Below the pieces are notes generated by a model, which was not told the DNA's origin, ran no database searches, and saw nothing but the letters and a program-made list of their open reading frames with translations. A stretch of 50,511 nucleotides of DNA from Chrysophaeum taylorii. Taxonomy: Eukaryota > Sar > Pelagophyceae > Pelagomonadales > Pelagomonadaceae. The stretch covers positions 1 through 50,511 of the forward strand of contig JAQMWT010000183.1 of the NCBI GenBank assembly GCA_029834535.1, in the 5' to 3' direction. The position numbers and the translations under genes were made by a program. This document shows positions 10,001-22,000 of the stretch, in pieces (the stretch's first letter is position 1; each line of letters opens with the position of its first letter).

Positions 10001-13000
10001 TCATTTGTTTAACGTAAAATTGCACTACGTCGCATTGCAAAATTATACCGCAAGTGATCGAATATCGATCGATTCACATTAAGCATCTTGTTGCTACCGT
10101 GCTTCGTTCCTCGTTCATGCATGGCATTGCCTGGACTACAAGAATTTCTGGCAGAGGCGCAACGCCTGCGTGAAAATGGTGGGCTGGTCCACCGACCTTT
10201 CTGAAACGCTTCTTAGAGTTGAGCTCAGTGATATGCATGATGACGGGCGAGTAATTCGTGATGGAGATCAATCGGAGTCTCGAAGGTGGTTGGCACCTTT
10301 CCACGTGCAAAGCCGTATATCTGCAACATCCGTCTGCATGTGCTCATTCTTGCATCCGATTGGCGCCCTTCACCTTTATAGCCGTACTTCCGCGACATTC
10401 ATCCGCATGTGCCAGTTTTTTATGTTTCGCTGATCTGATGTGTACAAAGAATGTGCGGGCGTTTGGGAGTTAATTTTTCTGGCGGGCCCGCACGTGCTAT
10501 CGTACTGAGTTTATGCACGGCATTGTGCCATGGCTGCCACCCTTCAATGCCAGTGTCGAACGAAGTCCCAAGGAGGTAAGTGCACATCGCGTGGCGTGAA
10601 GAGATGACGGGGCTCCAGGAAGTTCCCTCAGGCTATCGCACTTCACAGCCCGGTTCAGGTGCCGCGGAAGGATGGTGGGGATCACAACGTTGGTTCTTTG
10701 GTTTAATCAGCAATGGACGCAACTTGGTCATGTCGCGTGGGCTAATTTGCGGTGACGTGTGAACAAACTCTTAAGCTCCCATCCGCTACCTCATTAGACG
10801 CTTTACACCAGCAGGAGCCAATTGATGGCGGCGTCATAGCATCGGTGTGAAACGTATGCACATTCGGCGGCGGCGACCCCCTCTTACGCTGCTAGCTGCG
10901 CTGATGGCTTTTAAGGCTAAATCTGCCTCGCACGTTGAGCTTCGCTGGTGACTTTAAGCCCAAATCAGGAATTGAATAGAAGACATGCTCATGGATTACT
11001 AAGAAAGCACCTTAAGCGACGCACACGAGAGAGAGCATTTGCTTGTGATATACGCTAGCTTGATCGTGTGCCTTCTATCTATTCTTGCTTGTAAATGTTT
11101 TGTTGTCCCCACGAAATAGTGTTGTCCCCAAGTACGCTTCCGCAGTTCGCTATATTACCTGTTTGCTTTGTCCTCCTCTGGCCTTAAGCCTACACGCACA
11201 TCGTTTGCTTGCTTTCCGACAGCTACTTCGTTGGTGACGAAGACCTCCTCGAAATTCTTGGCCAGGCAACCTCACCCAGTGTCATCCAGACCCACCTCAG
11301 GAAGCTCTTTCAGGGTATTGCAAATGTCGTAATAACCGAGATGTCCGGACATCACACTGTTGTAGCCATATTATCTTCTTTTGGTGAGCGCGTTGAGTTC
11401 TGCACATCGGTTGCAATCACCAACTTTGTTGAGGACTGGCTTACGGCATTCAGCAAAGAGATGAAGCGCACAATTTCCAGCCATGTCCACAGCTACTTGG
11501 GATCCCACTCGTGCGTTTCCGCGTCACAAGTTGTCTGTCTGGGTGAGCAGATTAAATTTGCTCTGGCTGTGGAAGATGGAGACCTGACCATGCTCCGGTG
11601 TAAACTCTCTGATGACCTCGCGGTCCTCGCCACCCAAAACCACAATGTGCTCAACATGCTGGCCAGACTTAAAGTCAAGGCTCTCATTCTCGACCTGGTG
11701 CACAATCTTGACATTCTTGATCAACTAGTTGCCAACGACGCTTCCTGGACCTGGCAAAAGCAGCTTCGGTACTACCACTGCAAAATTGAAACTGTCACCG
11801 TCGAGATTGCGGCCGGCTCTTTCGAGTATACTTTTGAATACCAAGGCAATACCCCTAAACTTGTGTATACCAGAGTCCGAGGCTAGCGCAAATTAGCTGA
11901 TTCCCTTAAGCATACGATTTTGTCTGACCGTCCGGCTCAGGTCCATACCCCACTGACTGACAAGTGCTACCTAACACTCTGCCAGGGTATGCACATGGGC
12001 TTTGGCGGAAACCCCTACGGACCTGCCGGCACCGGCAAGACCGAGACGGTAAAAGCGCTGGGCCATGCGCTCGGCCGCCAAGTCCTTGTCTTCAACTGTT
12101 TTAGCGAGGATCACCAAGTACTGACCAACAATGGTTTCATGTTTGTTGATGATATCCTCGACTACGAAGGTGACCTACTCTTTGCCACGTACGTTCCTGA
12201 AAATTATAGCATTCGGTATGAACCGGCTCGGCACTTGATTATCAACGAGAAGAGGACTCGGTTAATGATCGACTTTACGCATAGACAAGAGCGGCTGCGT
12301 CGGTTAAAGATGGCGTTCAGACACACAAGCGTGCCCAATGCATTACAAAGAGCTTGGACAAAGCTGGAAACAGGAAATTCACCAGAATCGCGTCTACTCC
12401 TCGAGGGTGAAGCCTTGGTAGACACCTGGCAAATTGACGGCTCCTCGGTGGTCACAGGATGGGATTCAAATTGTGTTTCTGTCGTCACAACACCTCAACA
12501 CCATGTTTACTCTCAGAGTTACAGAGCGAAACTCAACCTAGCTGCGGGGATGTGCGCGCACTGTGTGGACCATGCCTCTCCGAACCTTAGTAAAAATACC
12601 TCTGGTCTTCGAACAAAGGCCACAGCCAGGGACCTGTTTGTGGAGGCTCCGACTGTAAGAATGATTGGACACGCCGCGCGCGGTCTCTGCGTGCCTCAAA
12701 GTTCCGGTTGTTTTCGCATGATCTACAACGCTGTCTTCAAGCACTTTGGATTTCGTTCTGACGATAGTATCCAGGGTTTTTTGGAGTTCTATGGCTATTG
12801 GCTTGGATTAGGCAATTTGCGCTTCGATGAAGGCCATAAGTCATTGTATGCTTATTGCACACCAAGCACGAAGCAGGTTATAAGTCTGGTTGCAGCTCTG
12901 AACCGGACTCCGTTACAACAAGGGCAAGATTACCATGTTCTGGCTTATCAAACTGGCGACAGACGTACATTGCGCTTGACTAATTTTAAGTGGTTGCAAC

Positions 13001-16000
13001 TCTTCTGTGTCGAATATTGGCCAAACAGCAAATTAGGTGGACTTTCGGAACACATCGATTACAGCTTGTCCGAATCTCGCAAGGATACTCAAGACAATAA
13101 AATAAATATCGGTGCAAAAGCGCACGCATTTGTGAAGTCGCGTGCTTCTTCGACCAAGATTGTACGCAACTTTAATTATGCTGATCAAAATGATCACTAC
13201 CGGTAAGAAGTTGTCATCCAATTCCCAGTTATTGACATCACCTTGCGCAGACATAAGTGCAACTGGGAGGCTAGAATGGTTCACAACCTTAAAAAAAAAT
13301 TATCTGAATTTCAGTTTGAGTTTCTTGGAGAAGACAACACTCGCTCGGTGATTGCATTGCTCAACGACCAACCTACACGTTTCATGATTTATACGTGCTC
13401 CATCATCGAGTGTCTAAACTCTGTTGAGATGGGCGAGCCTCATGTCAGTCCAGCAGTGACTTTAGTTGGCATCATCTGGCAAAACCTGCGAGGGAAGACT
13501 TGTCTTTGCAGTATGCTGAAAGAACCCTGGGTTGCTGAGCTCAAACTTGTGGCACCGAAGAAACGTCATAACTTCAATTTGCCAGGATCCTGCAGGCTCA
13601 TGCCTACATGTCAGTGCCTGCAGTGTACACCGGAGTATATGCCGCTTGACGAATCGGGTGACACAACGGCCATCGGGACTCGCGCGTTGTGGTGGATCTT
13701 TTGCCTGGGCAAAGCGCAACTGCGCCATGTTTTAGTGGGGTTGAAAACTGCTACTGGGAGTTCCACAGACTGTGACCATGTTGTCTGGACTTCGTCAGTT
13801 CACATGCGCGACGACATCTTACTCATGTGTCTTCATGCTGGTTACAGCGCCTGCTTCAGCTGTGCTTGTGAGGACCCACCGCCTTACAGCAGGGTCGATT
13901 GCCTGGCGCGTGAGCTAGCACGGACCGTCCACAAAACCTGGGCTGTGATATACACTGACAGTCCGGTTTTGGCCAATCCGGAGCTGTGCAAGGCTAGTGA
14001 CGTTCGCGTGGTTGCTTATACAGGCAGAACGTGGTGTGCTTCTATTCCGAAGGGTTATCTTGTCGTGCGTAGAGCATTGGTAGACGGAAATCGCTACGTT
14101 GTCGACGCATCTCGAGCAACAATTCAAGGTAATTGCGATGAAGGGATCGATTTTAAAGCAATGGGTCGCATTTTTGTTGGCCTAGTTGAGTCTGGCGCGT
14201 GGGGGTAAGTACGCCTGTCCATCGCCTGATAGTGTGCGCATATCATAGCGGGTGACTCCTACCTCGTTTCTTAAGAAACTGCAAGTTTGCTCGTTTCTTA
14301 AGAAGCTGCAAGTTTACATCTTTACAGCACACACTTGTTGCCCTTGAAGGTTTTGCGTTGCTTTAAGTATTTTTTGTTGATACAGTTGCCTGCTTGCTTC
14401 AATTGTTCTGTTGTTCATAGCAAAATGTCGTCACCTGAATATAGACAAATGTAGATGTTTTGATGACGATCACCAGCTGCTCACGAATAATGGCTTCATG
14501 TTCCTTGATGACATTCTTTCTTGTAAGGACTCTGGGTTGCAGTTCGCCTCCTACGACGCCGACAAAAAGACAATACGTTATGCCCATGCACTTCGTGTCG
14601 TCGTCCATCCAAATAGCTTCGAAGAAATGGTAGAATTTTCGCAAGCCAACGAGCCGTGCTTATTTGAGGCTGGTCGCCATTTGAAGGGTAAGATTGTTGC
14701 TGTTCTTGGCTTCCTGTTTTGTGAGTTTTTTTGTGAGATGTTGCTCCTGGCGAGGCTACATGGCTGAGACATTGTTCATGCTCGTCTGACACAGGCCTTC
14801 ACTTGCATGGTGTCTCGCTCTCAGTGACTCAAGACCATGATATCTATGCAAATCAAGTAACTGGGGAGAACCAACTGTTCGTTAAGACCTCTCAAGATTT
14901 CCGGGCTTGCTATGGTCTGAATCTGCACGAACCGTGGATAACGACTCGCAATAAACAACGAAGAATGTCGAAAAAAACTGTGTTAGGCAAAGATGTGGAG
15001 TCAACCAACGAGCTCAAACCTCTCCGAAGGATAGAGGGTCTCCGTGGTGTCCGGCACCCAGCCTCCCTACTAAGGCGCACGCGCAATAATTATCGATCAG
15101 AGAAAATGGCTGCTGAGGATCTAGAAGCAGGAAACTTGGATGAAGCACCGACAACATTGCCTACAGTTCTTGCCCTGGCTATGCACATCGGATGTCCCAA
15201 GATAGTCAGCGCGTGCAAAGCCACGCCGGTGCACACTTGCGTGGCCGCCCACGATTGCTTTCGCCGGGTAAAAGCTGGGGAGCTCATTGCCCTTGCTGAC
15301 AAGTCCGCTGTCGTCATGCTTACTGTTGCTGAAAATGGGCTCAACACATCGGCTAATTATGAGATAGTCAACTTCATCCAGGCAGTGCTGGTAGGGCTTG
15401 GACTTAAAAGTGAGGACAAACAAATGGCATTTCTGCGCTTCTATGGCTGCTGGCTTGGCAATGGGTGTCTGAGGTTCACGGCAGGGCTACCAGGTGCAAT
15501 TGTCACAGCCCTACGGAAAGCTGACCTTTGGTTTGTACTACAGCAGCTCAAAACATGCGAAATTGATGACTCCTATTTTAAGATTGTGCCTTCTGGTGCC
15601 ATGGTTGGGGTGCACGTTACAGAACCTAGATGGGCTCGCTTCTTTTTCGGCGAATATGCACACACGTACAAGTGTGCAGACATGGAAGGTGTCCGTCGCT
15701 GGCTTGGTGTCGTGGTGCCCACAGATGACTTTGATACGAAAAAGTGCAGTTCTGGGACCATGCACGACAAGTGCGGTAGGCGACGAAGTCTTGCTGTATA
15801 CCAAGCACTTCTTAGCATCCCTATGATGGATGACGAGGATGCCGATGATTCTCCAAACGCGATAATAAAGAAAAGCAGGCCTCATGTTCCTCTCGACGCA
15901 ACCCCTATATTGATGAAATTGCGTCCATCAAGCGTCGAGCAATTTTCGAAAAATGCGGGGATGACATCCGAACTGTTTTACTGGTACTCGCGAGCTTTCG

Positions 16001-19000
16001 GATCTCGCTCTTTTAACAATGTTAAGAACATGCCGAAACAGGAGCTCGATTATCTTCTCCGTGTTTCACTCTCGGTGTCGCCGTGTGTTCGTGCCGGACT
16101 TCTGGATGAAATTTGCCAGCGTCATGCGGTGAGTACGCTGCGTGATGAGCTCCTAGCTTTCTTCGGAGTGGTCCTCGATACGGCGCACTTGCCGTTTGTT
16201 CGACCGGTATCCACAACGTTCGTAGCAATCGATGCAAACGCCATGTGTGAAAGACTTGACTCGAAAGCCAAATGTGTGAGGGACGTGTGGAATACACCAT
16301 GTGATGTGAACATACGCAGGTTCCTCAGGGACTTACTTGGAGACACGGAGCTTCGGCGACTAGACTCAATCCTGTCAACCATTCTCCACAAGGGACGCAT
16401 CTATTGTGCTGTAATTGATTGGTTCATGGTGAAAGAACTCTTGACCCGGCGGCTGGAGCTCATAGGGCTGATGCCCCCATTCCACATTCAAGCTGCCACA
16501 GCAATAGGCCTGTATGTTGGTCGCGTCGTTCGAACCCTAGGTCTTAAGCCTGACTACACAGGGCTATGGCACGCGTTCCTGCCCGAATTCGAAGTACCAA
16601 TAACTACTTTAACTTTTGATTCACACCTCGCTCGACTGGAATTGTTGCCTGTAATGCCATATCTCTTGCCACTGCCGCGTTTTCAATTAAAACCCAAGAG
16701 CCCGCATAGCAAACAGGTTGACATAGAGTGCTCCGAGTTACAAAAATGTCTGGCTTGGTGGATTGTGGCACTTGCGCAAAAGTTTGCACGCTCTATAATA
16801 AGTGGGTACCGTGTAGCAGCTGGATTTACACTGGGGCGAGAACAAATTGTGTTTGCTACCTCGGAGCGCTTCCGCGATGAGCTTATTATGGTTATATTGC
16901 ATGCTGGATACGCTGCCCGATTCACATTGGCATCCCGGCATCACTACAATCGGAACATCAAACGTGAGGTCAGCCCGACTGCTGCTTACCAGAAATGCAG
17001 CATCAACCTGTCGCGCAGTTCCTCCTACGATGTGTGGGCTGTCTCTTACATCTCAGACATTGAAGACTTTGAATTCGGTAATCGTACTTGCTGCAGAGCC
17101 ACTGCGACACCCATCTTGCGTGCGGTTACAGATGTCAAGTCAGTTCGAAAGAAGTGCCGCGTGTGGTGCGTCACTATGCCGCACGGGTTAGTTGTCGTAC
17201 GCCGTGCACGGAGAGAGGGCGTTTATGGCAGTGTGTTCTGCGCCTCTGCGCCGACAATTCAGGGAAACTGCTTCGACGAATTCAACCGTCTGAAAGCGGA
17301 TCAGCTATCGGCCATCTCCCAGCAGATCCAGGTAATCCAGGACGCTATAAAGGCGCGTCATGCAACCCTCAGCCTACTCGGATCGCGAGTGCCGCTTGAC
17401 CATAATGCTGGAATCTTCGTTACTCTCAACCCTGCCAGCAAGGACTACGGCGGCCGGTCTCACATCCCGGGCAATTTGAAGGCACTTTTTCGGCCGATAG
17501 CCATGGACATGCCGAATAACGAACTCATCGCTGAAGTTTACCTTAAGGCTGAGGGCTTCACAAGTGCCAAGGAGCTTTCTATCAAGGTTGTCGCACTCTT
17601 CGCCTTCGCACAGGATTCGCTAACGCAGCAGCGCCATTATGACTGGGGCCTACGAGCGCTGAAGGCAGCCCTGCACACCGCTGGTAAGCTCGCTGTACTT
17701 TCTCGCACGACTAGTGGAACAGCCGTTGACGAGGCAATCGTCCTGATCAAGGCTGTCCGCGTCAGCACGCTCTCCAAATTGACTCATGGCGATGCCCGTC
17801 GTTTTCTAGGCCTAGTTACAGATGTTTTCCCGTATGTATCTTTGGAAGATGCTGTTGCCGGCAACCTCGAGATCGCTCTGCGAGATGTTGTCGAGGCCAG
17901 CAGCCTCTCCGTTGGCAAAGCGCAGATCCGGAAGATGCTTGAACTCAAAGAGGCCCTTGATCAGCGCATGGGCTGCGTGATCGTCGGCCCCTCCGGCTCA
18001 GGTAAGACGACCGTTTGGCGGTCGCTCGAAGCCGCCCTCTCCAAGCTGGGGCAGCCTGTATTGACCAGCGCCTTTTGTCAGTATGCCCACTTTAATTTGA
18101 TGTGTACACGAGTTGGTGTTTGTTGTGCCGTTAGTACTTTAGTTTGATGTGTTCACGAGTTGGTGTTTATTGTGCCGTTAATTGGTCTCCAGTCCGATAC
18201 CTTACCTCGCATCCCTGCAGGTCAAAACACACGTGCTCAACCCGAAAGCAATGGAACGATCGCGTCTTCTGGGTGTCATGGATGCTGACACGCGCGAATG
18301 GACTGACGGCGTCTTGGCAGCAGCAGCGCGGCAAGTTGTCAGGGATTCTCCGGGCACATCCTGGATTGTGAGTGGTGAAGATGCCTCAGGTACGAAAATG
18401 AATAACATACACTCAGGTGTGCGATGGAGATGTAGATCCCGAGTGGATCGAGGCGTTGAATTCTGTGCTTGATGACAACCACGTGTTGACTCTTCCGAAT
18501 GGGGAGCGCATTATCCTCGGGGTAAATGTGAATTTCATTTTTGAGACGCATGATCTTAAGTTCGCGTCGCCCGCAACGATATCAAGGATGGGCATAATTT
18601 CAGTGTCCGATGATGACCTGGACATTCGAGGAGTGTGCTTAAAGTGGCTTGCCGATCACTCGGCGCTTCATCTTGAGGCGCTTGTGAACTATTTCTTCTA
18701 CCGTGCAGTTGACCTCTATCAGGCGCAATTCAGGCAAGCCGAAGTGGTAAAGACTACGTTGGTAGGGACAGTGGTAAGCGGACTTTCGGCGTTGCCTCGG
18801 GTCGGGGAGAAGCCACCGACTAAGGCCCATTTCGCGTGCTGCCTCGCGCGAGGGCTTGGGAGCAATCTCCCAGTGGCCGAACGGTCCAAGTTTGCCAAGG
18901 AGGTTTTTCATTGGGCTGAGGAGCGGCCACCCGACTACGGCGCACCACTAGACTGTGACTTTGATGAACAAGTTGGGAGTTTGCGTTCCCTGGGACAGCG

Positions 19001-22000
19001 AGCTGCAAACTTGCAAAATCGGCGGCTGCAACACGAACTACCATCGAGTACAAGCGATTACATTCCAACAGTGTCATCATTGCGGGCACTCACGGCTCTC
19101 GATCCGTGGGTCGAGGCGGCTGAGCCTTTCATCTTGGTAGGCCCGGAAGGTTGTGGCAAAGCGAAGCTCATTCAAGAGGCCTTTGCCTCGCGACAGAAAA
19201 TTGTGATAACAACTTTGTACTGCTCGGCGCAGACATCTGCGGAGAATGTAGTGACAAAGATTGAGGAAACATGTGTTTTGCGGTCAGGCCCTGACGGTCG
19301 GGTCTATCGGCCACGCGATGCCGAGCGACTTGTTCTTTATCTCAAGGACCTCAACTTGCCTAAGCCTGACCAGTATGGTACGTGCATGCTAGTAGAGTTT
19401 CTGCATCAGCTTTTAACGCTTGGTGGTTTCTATGATACTGGGCTCGAGTTCCTCAGGATCGACTCTGTGCAGATTTGTGCATCGATTAAGCCCGCAACCA
19501 CGGTCGGTCGACATTCCCTATCCACCAGGTTTATAGCCGCTGTCCATGTGCTGGTTCTCGACTATCCTGACACCACAGAGCTAGTGGCGATTTGCGCTCA
19601 GCTTCTGGACGAACGCAGTGCAAAGCTCGCGGTGGCGATGGTCAATGTTTACGGCCAGATCCGGTCGACCTTCACAAACGATGACCAGAGCCATTATCTC
19701 TTCACATTGCGAGATTTGATGGCATGGGTTCACGGGATCAAACGCTACGCGACCGACGAGGATGTCGAAGAGATTGCAGTGCACGAGGCCCTACGCCTGT
19801 TCCGAGATCGTCTTATCGATGATGTGGCCCGCGAAAAGTGCGACAGACTGCTGCAAAAAGTCTTCCCGTCACATAAGTGCCCTTTTGGAACCCCTACCAT
19901 GTATTATACAACTCTAGTGGCAAACATGACTGGTCGGGATCAGAGTCTTACACGGTCATCGGCTGCCGACTTTGAGGGGCGCGTTCGGGCAGGGTTGGAA
20001 ACCTACGAACGAGAGCATGCGCCCCTACGATTGGCGTTATTTCCGCAGGTCCTTAACAACATTGCGTACGTTGACCGGGTATTAAGTCGTCCGAGTGGGC
20101 ACATCCTGCTTCTGGGCCGGGCTGGAATCGGCAGGCGTTCAGTGACCAGGCTCGTGGCTTACCTCCACGGTGTAGAGCTTGCGTCTCCAACGGTCCCGTT
20201 GAGATGTGACCCTGGCTTAAAGCAGTTTAAGGCCGATCTCAAGCCACTGATGGCCCTTGCTGGAGGTGCGGGCAAGTCTGGTGTAGTCTACTTAGAAGAC
20301 CGGCACCTCGCCCTTGCTGGTACTCTTGAGCTTCTGAGCTCTTTGCTCACATCGGGAGAGGTCCCAGGTCTCTTTGCAGCTGATGAACTTGACCTGGGTA
20401 CGATCCGTGAGGATGCGCACGAGGCCAATTTCCCCGGGTCACCCTTTGAGTTCTTCTCGCACCGCGTCCAGAGCAAGCTCCATATCTGCGTGGCGATGGA
20501 TCCAACCAACCCTATTTTCGATTTGCGTTGCGCGGCGAACCCAGCCCTCTTAGCCAAGTGCGACATGCTTTGGCTTGGTTCTTGGACCAGGGAGTCAATG
20601 CGCTCTCTGGCAGTGTTCTTTATAGATGATTTGAACGACGAGATCTTTGTCAAGCAAAGAGACCACAACCAAGACGACACCTTGGGCGGTCCAGAAAGAA
20701 AATCGACAGCATCAAGGTGCCTCGTTGACGCCCTTGTTGCCGTCCACGATTCGCTTAGTCCACCTGCTCCGCCCTTAGGGTTTTTTTCATTACTTGAGAT
20801 ATGGCACGGTCTGAACAAAGCAGCGCGGGGTGATCTTGGGAATAAGCTCGGGAATCTCGAGGCCGGCCTCGCTAAGCTCAACGATGCGTCACGCACAGTG
20901 GATGACTTCTCTAAACGTGCCTGCATGGAGAAAGATAAGTTGCTGGGGGCTCAAAAAGGTGCCGACGTGGCAATGGATATGATCACCAAGACTCTTGCGG
21001 AGGCGACATGTCGACGCGCTGAGGTAGATGAGTTGAAACGCGAAGTCGCAGCGTCAGAGCGGGCAACAGTGTCCCGACAAGGCGAGATAAAACAGGAACT
21101 TTCTTCGATCGCGCCAGTTCTTGAGTCAGCCAAAGCGGCCGTGGGCCAGATCAAAGCTGAGCACTTGAACGAGATACGGTCACTTAATATGCCACCAGAG
21201 CCGATCGCGGATGTTCTTCGTGCCGTCCTTAAGCTACTGGGCATCTCGGATGTCTCGTGGACGTCAATGAAGAAGTTCTTAGGGAACCGCGGTGTTAAGG
21301 ATGAGATATTGAATTTTGATGCACACCTCATCAGCGGCGAAATGCGGCGGGATGTAGCGCGATTGCTGAAGCAAAAGGCTTCCTCCTTCGATCAGGCTAG
21401 CATTACGCGAGTCTCAGTTGCCGCTGCACCACTGGCTGCCTGGGTTAAGGCCAACATTCGGTACTCGGTCGTCCTGGAGAGGCTCAAGCCACTGGAGTCT
21501 CAGCTCCAGGAGGCGGAGGATGCAGCATCCAGCTGCCGTCAGCGGCTCTGTGACTGTGAGCATGAGATCGCTGATATTGACAGCCGTGTTACAGCGCTCA
21601 AGCAAGGCTTCGCTGACAAGACACGACACGCTGAGCTTCTGAAGCAACGGCTTGAGAATGCGGAGGAAACGCTTACCAAGGCGCAGCAGCTTATTGGCAA
21701 GCTCAGCGGCGAGCAAGAACGCTGGCGTGCGCAGGCGCAAGACATCCGCGATGAGTGGACTGCTCTGCCACGTAAGCTCGTCGTGGCTGCAGGTTTTGTG
21801 ACTTATTTGGCCAAGTACCCGGAGGACGAGCGTGAGGCACTACTTGCGAGGTGGACGCTGGAGCAGGGTCTCGACAAAGGTTTCTCACTAACCAAGCTAC
21901 TAATCAACGAATCTCAGCTCTTGGGCTGGAACCAGCTTGGCTTGCCTTCAGACTCGCTCTCGCAGGAAAACGGGCTTATAATTACCAAATGCCGCCACGC

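Noticed and set aside
10074..10762. Small ORFs in the 1.4-kb dynein intron
   Set aside because: Short, overlapping in several frames on both strands, with no motif or conserved context.
12097..14133. Possibility that the insert is a retained or mis-called RNA intron
   Set aside because: It lacks GT-AG ends at the borders, is open across about 660 codons apart from one short intron, and carries ordered intein blocks with the required residues at both ends.
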